DNA of 64,000 nucleotides from Polaribacter sp. (GTDB lineage: Bacteria; Bacteroidota; Bacteroidia; Flavobacteriales; Flavobacteriaceae). A program made the translations under genes and the position numbers. The notes below the pieces were generated by a model. That model saw nothing but the letters and a program-made list of their open reading frames with translations, searched no databases and had not been told where the DNA came from. Where the stretch lies: assembly GCF_024639685.1 (NCBI RefSeq), contig NZ_JAHEHX010000019.1:124001-188000 (forward strand), given 5' to 3'. Shown here in pieces: positions 1 through 9,432 of the stretch. Position 1 is the first letter of the stretch. The number at the start of each line of letters is the position of its first letter.

Positions 1-221
1 TGTAAAATTGAGTGTTCAAATCAATTTTAGTTTTTTTCAAAGTCGGCAAATCCATATGATTTTGAGAACAGAATATTTTCATCGTCTCCAACAAGTACAA
101 TTCCATTAAATACCCCTTGATTAGTTATTTGGGTAAGTAAAGTGTCAATTTTTTTGAATTCAGTTTGACTATAAATAATCTTACTTGCAAGTAAAAGTAT
201 TAAGATTAAATAGGTTTTCAT
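1..221 (-). pseudogene. Beta-lactamase-family serine hydrolase, N-terminal part, frameshifted and cut by the window edge
   Basis: The start codon at 221 opens a 64-codon frame with a clear signal peptide (about residues 1-19, ending in YSQ). Its mature start resembles class C beta-lactamase/serine hydrolase family proteins: a helix around LLTQITNQGVFNGIVLVGD, then the strand SKSYGFADFEKN. The frame stops at 27-29 directly after a run of seven T (31-37, A on the coding strand). Removing one base from that run restores an open frame to the window edge, reading KTKIDLNTQF after FE, which is what this family has before its SxxK serine motif. The catalytic residues would lie outside the window. 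The gene is therefore a real frameshift, a phase-variable tract or a sequencing error. Family assignment rests on about 75 residues, so it is moderate. Confidence 0.6.
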
Positions 222-327
222 AGTTTGGTTTTAATTATGCACAACTAGTTATATATAAAAGCATGTGTCTTCATTTAAAATCTGCGGGATAATGCTACCT
301 TTTTATTTTCATTATCCGTAACAATTA

Positions 328-3009
328 TTAAAACAACCTTCTGTCTGGTGGTTTGTTTTTATCCCATTTTAAATCTGCAAGTGTAGAAGATTTTACACCT
401 ATAAAAAAAGTATACGAAGAGTTAGATCCAAAAGGAACCCAGTTAAAGTTAAATTGCCAACTATCTAGGTCTCTAGTAAAATTAAATCGCGAAAATGAAA
501 ATGCGCCATTTTTTACATCATAACCAGAAGAATATCCTACCTTCCATTTAGGAGATAGTTCTAAATTCCCACTAAAACCAAGTGTATGAACACCAATTTC
601 TCCGGGGATTAGACCATTGTTTCTATAGGTAGCAGAATACACTAAATTTAATGTCCAAGGTATTTTTGAATTATAAAGTTTGGTTTCTTTAGTTTCGGTA
701 TTATTATTATTATTATTAGGTTTTCCAAATTTATTTGTAGGATCTATAACAGCACCCATAGTATCTGGTGGATTGTTAGCTCCGTTTCCACTATTGTTAT
801 TTGTATCATCTGTACTATCTTTCTCAAAATCTTTACTAGAAATTGAATAATTTGCAGTTAAATTTGCGTTAGATAGCCTAAATATATTTGGATTAAATTT
901 ATTAATTCTAGCTCCGTTTTCATTTACTTGATAAGGATCTAAACTTCCATTAAAATTTACAGCTAATTTGTCTTTAAAAAGACGTGTACCTGCACTAAAA
1001 GAAACATTAGACCATCGTAAACTGTCTGCAGCTATGTTGTAAGAAGAGTTAAAATTAAGATTGTTTAAAATCATTATTTTCTCGTTTTTTTCATCACTTT
1101 CTGGATCTTTAGGCGCAACTTTAGCTTCTAAAACATTGTTTAAAGAGATGCCTATAGCGTTACTTAATCCACCTGATGGTGCTCCGTAAATACCATTATC
1201 AAATAGTGTATAATCAATAACATCTAGGGGGTTTGCACTTTGTTGTACTTGTGCTAAATAATTGTCTCTAAAGTCGGGTCTATACGTATAAGATATAGTA
1301 GGTCTAAAGGTATGCCTTATTGCTTTTAGCCTTCCTTTTTTAAAGGAAAAGTCTCCATAAATATTGGTTGATAAACTTACTCCCAAATTATATTCTCTAT
1401 ATGACTTAAATCCTCTGAGAGTATCTGTAACTACCCTGTTATTCGCTTGATCGTATGTTTTATTAATATAATCGAATTGCCAAGTTTCTTCGTAATTAGC
1501 ACTTGGCGATAGTGTAAAATATCTAAATGCTTTAATATTTGTGTTTGTACTTGTTCTATGTTGCATTCCAGATCTTGCAGTTTCAAACATCTTACTTGTA
1601 AAAAAAGCATCGTCTGTTGTATTAATTAAATACTGACCTTGCATGTTATAGTTAAAACCTAATTTTTGTATTGGGTTCTTTTTTACACCATTCTTACCTG
1701 CAAAAGGATAAATCCTATTCATATTTAAGGTTAAAGAAGGCAGTGTCATAGTAATACTTTGTGTGTTTGTATTCTGCTGGTGTGATGCAGTTACTGCCAT
1801 GTTAAAGGGTGTGCCTACAAAAGTTTTACTGTAATTTATAGAAGAGTTAAAGGTGTTGTTTTGTGTTTGTGCAACATTAAACTGATTTAAAGATTCTCTA
1901 AAAAAACGGCTACTTCCTAAATTTACAGAGGCTGTAAATCTTGAGTTTGGACTCGCTTTCTGATCCTGATTATGAGACCATCTAATATTAAAGTTGTTGG
2001 CTTTAGAATAATCATCAAACCCTCGAATACCATTAATGTTATTTTCAAAATTAAAGCTGAATGTTCCATTAAATTTATACCTCTTATTGTAGTTAGAAGA
2101 TACTCTAACTCCCCAACTTCCATTAGAATAAGCATCTCCAAGTAGCGTTAAATCTACATAATCGTTAACAGCAAAGTAGTATCCACCGTTTTGAAAACCA
2201 ATACCCCTTTGGCTACTCCCAGTATCAAAAGCAGGAATTAGAAAACCAGAAACACTTTTTTCAGTCATTGGGAAATACGCAAAAGGTATAAATAATGGGG
2301 TAGGTATGTCTGCTAAAACCAGATTACTTGTTCCTACAATAATTTTTTTGCCAGGTACAATTTTAGCTTTATTAGTCGTAATATAATAATCAGGATTTTC
2401 TTTTTCTGAGGTTGTGAAACGAATTTTACGAACATAAATGGTGGAGTCGTTTACACGTTTTGTTTTTTCTCCATAAGTTAACATTTCTCCTTGTTGAGAC
2501 TTTAATCCGTAAATAATAGCACGTTTACTTTTAAAGTTATAGATCAAAGAGTCTTGTTCAGATTCTTGATTCCCCTGTTTAAAAAAAGGTTTTTGTATGT
2601 ACCCTGTACTGTCTTTAATACCTTTTGCAAAAAGAGTGTTTTTTTTATAATCAATAACAACAATACCAGCTTTTAAATCAATATCGGTATAAGTAATGTT
2701 AGCTTCATTATATAAAGTTACAGTTTTGTTTTTAGCATCTTGTATGGTGTAATCTTTTGCTACATGTGTAATAAGATCTTCTATTGTTTCTTTTGGTTTA
2801 ATAGAATCTATACTTGTACTATCTTTCTTTTTTAATAGCTTATTTTCTTTTTTACTACTAAAAAGGGTATCTGTTTTTTTTAATGTTAAGCTGTCATTTT
2901 TTATTGCAGGAATAGTAATTTTATTTTTCTTAGGTAGGTCTTGTGAAAAACTTAACTTTATAAAAAAGAAGCAGCAAAATAAAAGAAGGTATGATAGATT
3001 TGATTGCAA
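328..3009 (-). CDS. lptD: LptD-like LPS assembly outer-membrane protein
   Basis: This 893-residue protein matches the Bacteroidota form of LptD/OstA, the outer-membrane barrel that inserts lipopolysaccharide into the outer leaflet. A signal peptide spans about residues 1-22 (ending LSFS). A Lys/Ser/Thr-rich linker follows. An OstA-like periplasmic domain lies at about 80-230, with the typical lines of short strands (VTLYNEANITYTDIDLKAG, DSLIYNFKSKRAIIYG). The rest is a long beta-barrel region rich in alternating aromatic residues, with the landmark IPFAYFPMTEKSVSGFLIP near 250 and a C-terminal Phe as in outer-membrane proteins. An Asn-rich stretch (about 770-780) is probably an external loop. 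It is transcribed away from the amidase and MlaD-like genes, a neighbourhood that fits envelope biogenesis. LptE and the ABC parts are not in the window. Confidence 0.88.
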   Translation of the reverse strand: MQSNLSYLLLFCCFFFIKLSFSQDLPKKNKITIPAIKNDSLTLKKTDTLFSSKKENKLLKKKDSTSIDSIKPKETIEDLITHVAKDYTIQDAKNKTVTLYNEANITYTDIDLKAGIVVIDYKKNTLFAKGIKDSTGYIQKPFFKQGNQESEQDSLIYNFKSKRAIIYGLKSQQGEMLTYGEKTKRVNDSTIYVRKIRFTTSEKENPDYYITTNKAKIVPGKKIIVGTSNLVLADIPTPLFIPFAYFPMTEKSVSGFLIPAFDTGSSQRGIGFQNGGYYFAVNDYVDLTLLGDAYSNGSWGVRVSSNYNKRYKFNGTFSFNFENNINGIRGFDDYSKANNFNIRWSHNQDQKASPNSRFTASVNLGSSRFFRESLNQFNVAQTQNNTFNSSINYSKTFVGTPFNMAVTASHQQNTNTQSITMTLPSLTLNMNRIYPFAGKNGVKKNPIQKLGFNYNMQGQYLINTTDDAFFTSKMFETARSGMQHRTSTNTNIKAFRYFTLSPSANYEETWQFDYINKTYDQANNRVVTDTLRGFKSYREYNLGVSLSTNIYGDFSFKKGRLKAIRHTFRPTISYTYRPDFRDNYLAQVQQSANPLDVIDYTLFDNGIYGAPSGGLSNAIGISLNNVLEAKVAPKDPESDEKNEKIMILNNLNFNSSYNIAADSLRWSNVSFSAGTRLFKDKLAVNFNGSLDPYQVNENGARINKFNPNIFRLSNANLTANYSISSKDFEKDSTDDTNNNSGNGANNPPDTMGAVIDPTNKFGKPNNNNNNTETKETKLYNSKIPWTLNLVYSATYRNNGLIPGEIGVHTLGFSGNLELSPKWKVGYSSGYDVKNGAFSFSRFNFTRDLDSWQFNFNWVPFGSNSSYTFFIGVKSSTLADLKWDKNKPPDRRLF

Positions 3010-3100
3010 TGCTATAAATACTATTTTTGTATGTAAGTAAAAGTATGGCTCAATATTTGAATCACAAAATTAAAGATGCCAAAATTAGTTAAATTTATTG

Positions 3101-4186
3101 ATGAATTTTCTACAAATGTTTAAATTTATTACCACGATAAAAAACCTTTTAACTATTGGTTTTCTAATTCTTGTTTTATTTCCAATACATGCACAAAAAA
3201 ATCACACGATAGTATTAGATGCAGGACATGGTGGAAAAGACTCAGGAAATAGAGGAAATGGTTATTATGAAAAGCATATTGCGCTTAAAGTGACATTGGC
3301 AGTTGGAAGAATATTAGAAAAAGAAAAAGATATTAAAATTATATATACCCGTAAAACCGATATATATCCAGAGCTATGGAAAAGGGGAGAAATAGCCAAT
3401 AATGCAAAAGCAGATCTTTTTGTTTCCATTCATTGCGATTCATATTTACCAAGGCCAGAGGCACATGGTGCAGGGACATTTGTTTTAGGATTAAGAGGTA
3501 ATAAAAAAAACCTAGAATTTGCAAAAAGAGAAAATGCGGTTGTGCTTTTAGAAGAAAATTATGAACAGCGTTATAAAGGCTTTAATACAAATTCTGTAGA
3601 ATCGGTTTTAGGATTATCTCTACTACAAGAAGAAAATTTAGATAAGAGTCTAGAAATTGCCAGTCTAATTCAGGGTAATTTCACCAAACAACTAAATCGT
3701 TTAGATCGTAAAGTAAAACAAGATAATTTTCAGGTTTTAAGAGAAACAGTAATGCCAAGTGTTTTAGTAGAGCTAGGTTTTTTAACAAATAAAAGAGAAG
3801 GTAAGTATTTAAACTCAAAAAAAGGGCAACTTCAAATGGCTAACGCTATTGCTGATGCTCTGAAGAAATATGTAACAAATTTAAAAATTAATACTGTAAA
3901 AAATTCTGCTATTGCAGTTACTCCTCTTAAAGAAGTTTCTACAGTTATTGAATATAAAGTACAAATTGCTTCTAGTAAAACAAAATTGGCTACAAAATCA
4001 TACAATTTTAAAGGATTAAAAAATGTACAAAGGATTAAAGTAGGAAGGTATTATAAATATTATTATGGAATAACCAACTCATTAAAATCAACAAAAAAAT
4101 ATCTTGAAAAAGCAAAAAAGAAAGGATACACTTCTGCATTCTTAGTTGCATTTAAAAATGGAGAAAAAGTATCTGTCAAAAAGTAA
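3101..4186 (+). CDS. N-acetylmuramoyl-L-alanine amidase (Amidase_3) with C-terminal SPOR-like domain
   Basis: The protein cleaves the amide bond between muramic acid and the peptide stem of peptidoglycan. An N-terminal hydrophobic signal (about residues 15-32, ending IHAQ) exports it. The Amidase_3 fold follows with its zinc ligands visible: DAGHGG (His about 43), the Glu of YYEKHIAL, and SIHCDS. The catalytic Glu is in VLVELGFLTN. After a linker, residues about 283-355 look like a SPOR-type module (EYKVQIASS ... YYKYYYGITNS ... GYTSAFLVAF), which binds denuded glycan at division sites. I place the start at the ATG at 3101. A TTG lies directly before it, and an ATG at 3116 is an alternative, since the hydrophobic core fits either. 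It heads a co-oriented run with the MlaD-like gene. Confidence 0.9.
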   Translation: MNFLQMFKFITTIKNLLTIGFLILVLFPIHAQKNHTIVLDAGHGGKDSGNRGNGYYEKHIALKVTLAVGRILEKEKDIKIIYTRKTDIYPELWKRGEIANNAKADLFVSIHCDSYLPRPEAHGAGTFVLGLRGNKKNLEFAKRENAVVLLEENYEQRYKGFNTNSVESVLGLSLLQEENLDKSLEIASLIQGNFTKQLNRLDRKVKQDNFQVLRETVMPSVLVELGFLTNKREGKYLNSKKGQLQMANAIADALKKYVTNLKINTVKNSAIAVTPLKEVSTVIEYKVQIASSKTKLATKSYNFKGLKNVQRIKVGRYYKYYYGITNSLKSTKKYLEKAKKKGYTSAFLVAFKNGEKVSVKK

Positions 4187-4255
4187 ATAAAATGCCTTAA
4201 ATTTGCACTATAGCAGTAAGAAATAATAGGTAATATTGTTATAAAATTTCTATGT

Positions 4256-5224
4256 ATGTCTAAAGAATTAAAAACAGGTTTTGTTTTATTAGTTGTTGTA
4301 ATTTCCTTTATTTGGGGTTTTAACTTTTTAAAAGGTCATGATTTACTGAACGGTAAGGCTAGAGAATTTAAAGTTCAGTATTCTAAAATAGGAGGGCTTA
4401 ACAAAGCGAGTTTTGTTACTTTAAACGGACTTAAAGTTGGTCAGGTTAAAAAAATTGAATTCAATACTACAAAAGAGAAAAGAGGAGAGTTAATTGTAAC
4501 GTTTGCAGTTGAAAATGATTTTGAGTTTTCTAAAAATAGCGTTGTAAAAATATATTCTCCAAATCCGCTTTCTCCGTCTAATTTAGCAATAATCCCTGAT
4601 TATGATAGTGATATTGCAGTTTCTGGAGATACGCTTAAAGGAGAAATGGAAGAGAGTTTATTTACTTCTATTGGAGAAAGGCTAGATCCGTTACAATCTA
4701 AAATAGAGAGAGTAATTGTTGATGCTGATACATTATTTAGTAATTTAAATAAAATTTTAAATGAGAAAACTATTAAAGATATTAATAGCTCTGTAGCTAA
4801 CTTATCAGTAACCATTAAAGAGTTAAGAAAAACAGTTACTTCTGTAAATTCTTTGGTGTCAGACAATCAAGATAATCTGAAACTTACGTTAGAAAATACT
4901 AAAAATATAACAGCAAATTTAAATTCACTCTCAGAAAGCTTGTCTTCTATAGATTTTAAAAATATTATAGCAAAAGCGGAAAATGCAGTAGATAATTTTA
5001 ATGAGTTGTCTAAAAAAGTAAATTCTTCAGATGGTTCTATTGGGAAATTAATAAACGATGACCAATTGTACAATAATGTTGAAGCAGCCACAAAGGAGTT
5101 AGAGCAATTGTTAAGGGATTTAAAAACAAACCCTAAAAGATATGTTCACTTTTCTTTATTTGGAAAAAAAGGAAAAGAATACAAACCAACAGCCCCAGAT
5201 AGTTTGTTATTTATAAAAGAATAA
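4256..5224 (+). CDS. MlaD/MCE-domain lipid-transport protein
   Basis: MCE proteins are the periplasmic substrate-binding parts of phospholipid transport systems between the two membranes. An N-terminal membrane anchor (about residues 8-25) is followed by the MCE domain at about 37-115, with the typical strands FKVQYSKIGGLNKASFVTLNG and LKVGQVKKIEF. A long helical, Ser/Asn/Leu-rich segment (about 125-290) should form a coiled coil or needle. The C-terminal tail carries FSLFGKKGKEYKP. The length of 322 residues is normal for flavobacterial MlaD-family proteins. It follows the amidase by 69 bases and precedes the Fe-S protein by 23, so it is probably in one transcript. No MlaE or MlaF gene is present here, so the ATPase and permease must be elsewhere. 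Confidence 0.85.
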   Translation: MSKELKTGFVLLVVVISFIWGFNFLKGHDLLNGKAREFKVQYSKIGGLNKASFVTLNGLKVGQVKKIEFNTTKEKRGELIVTFAVENDFEFSKNSVVKIYSPNPLSPSNLAIIPDYDSDIAVSGDTLKGEMEESLFTSIGERLDPLQSKIERVIVDADTLFSNLNKILNEKTIKDINSSVANLSVTIKELRKTVTSVNSLVSDNQDNLKLTLENTKNITANLNSLSESLSSIDFKNIIAKAENAVDNFNELSKKVNSSDGSIGKLINDDQLYNNVEAATKELEQLLRDLKTNPKRYVHFSLFGKKGKEYKPTAPDSLLFIKE

Positions 5225-5247
5225 AACACTAATTTAATTTTTACAGA

Positions 5248-6564
5248 ATGCAATATTTACCGAATATACTTTTTATTATAACCCTAATTGCAGGTATCGG
5301 TTTTTTTGTGATGAACATCAGAAAAATCTCAAGAAACATTAAATTAGGAAAAGATATAGATCGTTTTGATAACAAATCAGAAAGATGGAGAAACATGGCA
5401 ATGATTGCTTTAGGGCAGTCTAAAATGGTAAAAAGACCACTTTCAGGATTTTTACACGTTATTGTTTACGTCGGTTTTGTAATCATAAACATAGAGGTTC
5501 TCGAAATCGTTATAGATGGTGTTTTTGGAACACATAGAATTTTTCAGGGTATTATTGGTGATAGCTTTTACGCTTTTCTAATTGGTACTTTCGAAATTTT
5601 AGCAGCATTAGTATTTGCAGCTGTTATTATTTTTTGGACAAGAAGAAATGTTGCTAACATCAAAAGATTCTTAAGCAAAGAAATGCAAGGTTGGCCTAAA
5701 AGAGATGGTAATTATATTTTGTATTTCGAAATGGTTTTAATGACCTTATTTATAGTTATGAATGCAACTGACTCACCTTTTCAAGAAGCAGGTATTGGTA
5801 ACCCAATTAGTCAGTTTGTAGCATCTCTATTTGATGGATTTTCATCAGGTACTGTCCATTTTATTGAAAGAACTTCTTGGTGGATTCACATCTTGGGCAT
5901 TTTAGTTTTCTTAAACTACTTATATTATTCAAAGCATTTACACATCTTACTTGCTTTTCCTAATACCTACTTTGCTAACTTAAAACCTAAAGGTCAGTTC
6001 AATAATTTAGAGGCTATTACTAATGAAGTAAAATTAATGATGGATCCAGATGCAGATCCTTATGCTATGCCAGAAGAAGGTATAGAAGAAGCAGTGCCAG
6101 AGAAGTTTGGTGCTTCTGATGTGGCAGACTTAAGCTGGGTTCAATTATTAAATGCCTACACTTGTACAGAATGTGGTAGATGTACTTCTGCTTGCCCTGC
6201 CAATTTAACGGGTAAAAAATTATCTCCTCGAAAAATTATGATGGATACCAGAGACCGATTGGAAGAGGTTGGTAGAAATATAGATGAAAATAAAGGCGAG
6301 TTTAAAGATGATGGGAAACAATTATTAAACGATTACATTTCTCCAGAAGAACTTTGGGCTTGTACTAGTTGCAATGCATGTGTAGAAGAATGTCCTGTTA
6401 ATATAGATCCACTATCTATTATTATGGATATGAGAAGGTATTTAGTGATGGAACAAAGTGCTGCACCACAAGAATTGAATATGATGATGACCAATGTTGA
6501 AAATAATGGAGCTCCTTGGCAATACAATCAACAAGACAGATTAAACTGGGCTAAAGAAGAATAA
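5248..6564 (+). CDS. Membrane-bound 4Fe-4S dicluster oxidoreductase subunit
   Basis: This 438-residue protein has an N-terminal membrane part with about five hydrophobic segments (residues about 4-22, 70-90, 108-130, 148-168 and 210-228), resembling the cytochrome-b-like gamma subunit of nitrate reductase or heterodisulfide reductase E. A soluble part carries two 4Fe-4S ferredoxin motifs: CTECGRCTSACP (from about residue 306) and CTSCNACVEECP (from about 372). The next gene encodes a CCG-type (HdrB/HdrD-like) protein. Together they look like a split quinone-linked Fe-S reductase of the HdrED, GlpC or LutA type that passes electrons between a cytoplasmic donor and menaquinone. The donor cannot be told from sequence; ETF or a lactate- or glycerol-phosphate-type dehydrogenase is possible. 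Confidence 0.8.
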   Translation: MQYLPNILFIITLIAGIGFFVMNIRKISRNIKLGKDIDRFDNKSERWRNMAMIALGQSKMVKRPLSGFLHVIVYVGFVIINIEVLEIVIDGVFGTHRIFQGIIGDSFYAFLIGTFEILAALVFAAVIIFWTRRNVANIKRFLSKEMQGWPKRDGNYILYFEMVLMTLFIVMNATDSPFQEAGIGNPISQFVASLFDGFSSGTVHFIERTSWWIHILGILVFLNYLYYSKHLHILLAFPNTYFANLKPKGQFNNLEAITNEVKLMMDPDADPYAMPEEGIEEAVPEKFGASDVADLSWVQLLNAYTCTECGRCTSACPANLTGKKLSPRKIMMDTRDRLEEVGRNIDENKGEFKDDGKQLLNDYISPEELWACTSCNACVEECPVNIDPLSIIMDMRRYLVMEQSAAPQELNMMMTNVENNGAPWQYNQQDRLNWAKEE

Positions 6565-6626
6565 AAAATATATAATTTTAAGTTTTTAATAAACCATTGA
6601 AAATTTAACACTTAAAAAATAAGAAT

Positions 6627-7406
6627 ATGAATGTACCAACAATGGCAGAAATGATGGCTCAAGGCAAACAACCAGAAGTGTTGTTTTGGGTTGGTGCTGC
6701 AGGAAGTTATGATGATAGAGCTAAGAAAATTAGTAGAGCATTCGTAAAAATTTTACATCAGGCAAATGTAGATTTTGCTGTTTTAGGAACAGAAGAAACA
6801 TCTACAGGAGATGCAGCCAAAAGAGCAGGAAATGAATTTTTGTTTCAAATGCAAGCTATGATGAATATCGAGGTTTTAAACGGTTATGAAATTAAGAAAA
6901 TTGTAACCTGTGATCCTCATTCTTTTAATACCATAAAAAATGAATATCCTTCATTAGGAGGAAAATATGAAGTTTATCATCATACACAATTCATTCAAGA
7001 TTTAATTAAACAAGGTCGTTTAAAAATTGAAGATGCTACTTTAAAGGGTAAGAGAGTTACTTTTCATGACCCATGTTATTTAGGAAGAGCAAATGAAGTT
7101 TACGAATCTCCTCGTGATTTAATTAGAAGGCTAGGTGTTAACTTAACAGAAATGAAACGTCATAAATCTACAGCTTTATGCTGTGGAGCTGGAGGAGCCC
7201 AAATGTTTAAAGATGCAGAACCTGGAGACAAAGAAGTAAATGTTTTAAGAACAGAAGATGCTCTAGAAACCAATCCTAATATTATTGCAACTGGTTGCCC
7301 TTATTGTATTACTATGATGACAGATGGTATTAAATTTAAAGAAAAAGAGGCAGAAGTTGTGGTTAAAGATGTTGTTGAGTTAATTGCAGAAGCTAACAAT
7401 TTATAA
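6627..7406 (+). CDS. CCG-domain Fe-S binding protein (HdrB/GlpC-like)
   Basis: This 259-residue soluble protein carries cysteine-rich CCG motifs: HDPCYLGRANE (Cys about 150), STALCCGAGGAQMF (Cys-Cys about 185-186) and ATGCPYCITM (Cys about 224 and 227). These bind an unusual 4Fe-4S cluster in heterodisulfide reductase subunit B and related proteins. It lies 62 bases downstream of the dicluster membrane subunit on the same strand and most likely forms a complex with it. Only the second CCG repeat is canonical; the N-terminal half (VLFWVGAAGSYDDRAKK) is the usual degenerate flavobacterial form. A specific substrate cannot be assigned. Confidence 0.8.
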   Translation: MNVPTMAEMMAQGKQPEVLFWVGAAGSYDDRAKKISRAFVKILHQANVDFAVLGTEETSTGDAAKRAGNEFLFQMQAMMNIEVLNGYEIKKIVTCDPHSFNTIKNEYPSLGGKYEVYHHTQFIQDLIKQGRLKIEDATLKGKRVTFHDPCYLGRANEVYESPRDLIRRLGVNLTEMKRHKSTALCCGAGGAQMFKDAEPGDKEVNVLRTEDALETNPNIIATGCPYCITMMTDGIKFKEKEAEVVVKDVVELIAEANNL

Positions 7407-7424
7407 ATTTATAGATTACTAAAA

Positions 7425-7937
7425 ATGTCAGAACATTTTAAAAATGAACCTGTAGCCAATTTACCTGATATTGCTACAACTCCATTTCAAAAAATTGATA
7501 GAAATTACTTTAAAGTAATTTCTATCAATTTTTTTTTAATTACACTTTTCATATGTATTGGAATATTTCTATTACAACAATTTGTTTTTTCAGAGAGTAT
7601 ATTACAATACAATATATATGAGTTTTTAGGAGTAATAGTTTTTAGTTCTATTTTATACACATATTTTTTTTTAGCTTTTCCAAAAAGAAAATATGCGCTG
7701 AGAGAAAAGGATATATCTTATAAATCTGGATTGTTATTTTTAAAAACAACTACAGTTCCTTTTTCAAGAATTCAACATGTAGAAACAGACGAAAAACCTA
7801 TCTCTAGGATATTTAAACTTGCTTCTTTAAGTGTTTTTACAGCAGGAGATTCTAGTGACGATTTATTAATTAAAGGGATTAAAAAACAAGAGGCACTAAA
7901 AATTAAAGAATTTATTAGCTCTAAAATTAATGCATAA
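7425..7937 (+). CDS. bPH2-domain membrane protein, short partner (YdbS-like)
   Basis: This 170-residue protein has two membrane helices (about 33-56 and 66-86) followed by a bacterial PH domain (about 92-168). It contains the family's KSGLLFLKTTTVPFSRIQHV core and the ISRIFKLASLSVFTAG segment. It overlaps the next gene by 8 bases, and that gene encodes the long multi-repeat partner, as in the ydbS-ydbT pair of Bacillus. Work in Bacillus links YdbST to resistance against a bacteriocin (amylocyclicin). No role is established in Bacteroidota, so function here stays open. Confidence 0.82.
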   Translation: MSEHFKNEPVANLPDIATTPFQKIDRNYFKVISINFFLITLFICIGIFLLQQFVFSESILQYNIYEFLGVIVFSSILYTYFFLAFPKRKYALREKDISYKSGLLFLKTTTVPFSRIQHVETDEKPISRIFKLASLSVFTAGDSSDDLLIKGIKKQEALKIKEFISSKINA

Positions 7938-9432
7938 TTCTTACACATTTACTGAGTACTCTAAACAGTCACCAAAAGGAATTTTCATCATTTATGTTGC
8001 AGAAATCTATAGAGCTATTAAGTTATTTTGGATTTTCTTATTTATTTTATTTAAAGATTTCTCAAAGTTTTCTTCTTATGGAGTAATTTATATTTACATA
8101 GGTGTAAGTTTATTGCTATTATTACTGTTTTTAAGAGCTTATTTAATCTATATAAACTTTCAATATAAAATTGAGCATCAACATTTTATTCTCAAAAAAG
8201 GCATCTTTAAAAAAACACTTGTAGAAATCCCATTTCATCGAATTCAGAATATAAATTTTAAGCAAAATATAGTTCAACAAGTTATAGGTGTTTTTGAAAT
8301 TAGCATAGAAACTGCAGGTTCTAAAGACATAGAAATTGCTATAAAGGCATTATCATTAGAAAAGGCAGAGGCTTTAAAAGCAACAATTACTCAAGGTCAG
8401 AAATTGGTTAATGAAGTAGTTAAAGAAGAAGATCTAGAACCAATTGTAAAAATTAGCTTTTTCGATTTATTACGTGTAAGCCTAACAGAAAATCATCTGC
8501 AGAATTTATTTTTATTTTTTGCTATAGTAATTGGTTTCTTCAATCAAATACAGCAAATCTATGATAGTTTTGGGCAATCTGAAGCTTTAGACGGTTATAT
8601 ATCAGAAAGTACTAGTAATTTATCTGCGAGTGTAGTTTTGGTTGCAATTCTTGTCATTTTACTTACAGTTATTGCACTTTTGAGCTCTTTTGTAAAAGTT
8701 GTATTGATACATTTTAACTTAAGCGCATATTTAAAAGATGATGCTTTTGAAATTAATCAAGGTTTATTAACGAAGAAATCTATTGTTTTAAAAAAGCAAA
8801 AGATTCAGAATGTTACAATTTCTACGAATCCTTTAAAAAGGTTAATCGGTATTTCTTTTATCACTTTTAAACAAGCTGTAAGTGGTAAAGTAAATAATAA
8901 AAAGAAAGAAAAACTAATTCGTTTAGTAGGTTGTAAAAAGGAGCAAATAGAAATTGTAAAAAAATCAGTATTCCATGAACTCTCTGTTGAGAAAAGTGCA
9001 AAGCAGCATCCTGATTCTTATTATAAGAAAAGATTGTTTTTTTGGTCAGTTTTATTTTTATTAATTTGTTATACGGTAATTTTTTATTTTATAAATCATA
9101 TAGAAGTCTTTTATTCACTTTTTGTTACCATACCAGTAACAATTTTATTGCTGTTGAAAAAGGTTAAAAAAAGATGCTATCAAATTTCTGAAGAAATGTT
9201 AATTGTTGGTAAAGGTTTGTTAGAAACCCATGTAACCTATTTAGATATTTTTAAAGTTCAGCATATAAAAATAAAGCAATCTATATTTCAAAAAAGAAGT
9301 AATGTGGCAGATTTGGTTTTACAAACTGCATCTGGAAAAATTCAAATACCTTGTATTGCTTATCAAGAAGCCATTAAAATCTATAATCATACTTTATATA
9401 AAGTAGAAACAAGTAATGCTCCATGGATGTAA
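7930..9432 (+). CDS. Multi-repeat bPH2-domain membrane protein (YdbT-like)
   Basis: This 500-residue membrane protein has three PH-type repeats separated by paired membrane helices. The repeats are recognisable by a shared pattern: LKKGIFKKTLVEIPFHRIQN (about 87), NQGLLTKKSIVLKKQKIQNV (about 274) and GKGLLETHVTYLDIFKVQHI (about 430). Hydrophobic pairs lie at about 30-75, 190-250 and 360-405. The start codon lies inside the end of the short partner gene, which suggests translational coupling. Its stop overlaps the menA start by 10 bases, so the pair is probably co-transcribed with menaquinone genes. There is no evidence that it acts in that pathway. Confidence 0.82.
   Translation: MHNSYTFTEYSKQSPKGIFIIYVAEIYRAIKLFWIFLFILFKDFSKFSSYGVIYIYIGVSLLLLLLFLRAYLIYINFQYKIEHQHFILKKGIFKKTLVEIPFHRIQNINFKQNIVQQVIGVFEISIETAGSKDIEIAIKALSLEKAEALKATITQGQKLVNEVVKEEDLEPIVKISFFDLLRVSLTENHLQNLFLFFAIVIGFFNQIQQIYDSFGQSEALDGYISESTSNLSASVVLVAILVILLTVIALLSSFVKVVLIHFNLSAYLKDDAFEINQGLLTKKSIVLKKQKIQNVTISTNPLKRLIGISFITFKQAVSGKVNNKKKEKLIRLVGCKKEQIEIVKKSVFHELSVEKSAKQHPDSYYKKRLFFWSVLFLLICYTVIFYFINHIEVFYSLFVTIPVTILLLLKKVKKRCYQISEEMLIVGKGLLETHVTYLDIFKVQHIKIKQSIFQKRSNVADLVLQTASGKIQIPCIAYQEAIKIYNHTLYKVETSNAPWM

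Noticed and set aside
287..317. GGATAATG / CATTATCC hairpin downstream of lptD as a terminator
   Set aside because: The stem is eight bases with a 15-base loop and no T-run follows on the minus strand.
660..720. Run of Asn codons (AAT/AAC) in lptD as a microsatellite for phase variation
   Set aside because: It is a short in-frame trinucleotide run, so length changes would keep the frame; most likely a flexible loop.
3004..3029. TTG and TATTTTTG as a promoter for the amidase gene
   Set aside because: The -7 element fits, but the spacing to TTG is only 15 bases, below the 17-23 of known flavobacterial promoters, so I did not list it as a feature.
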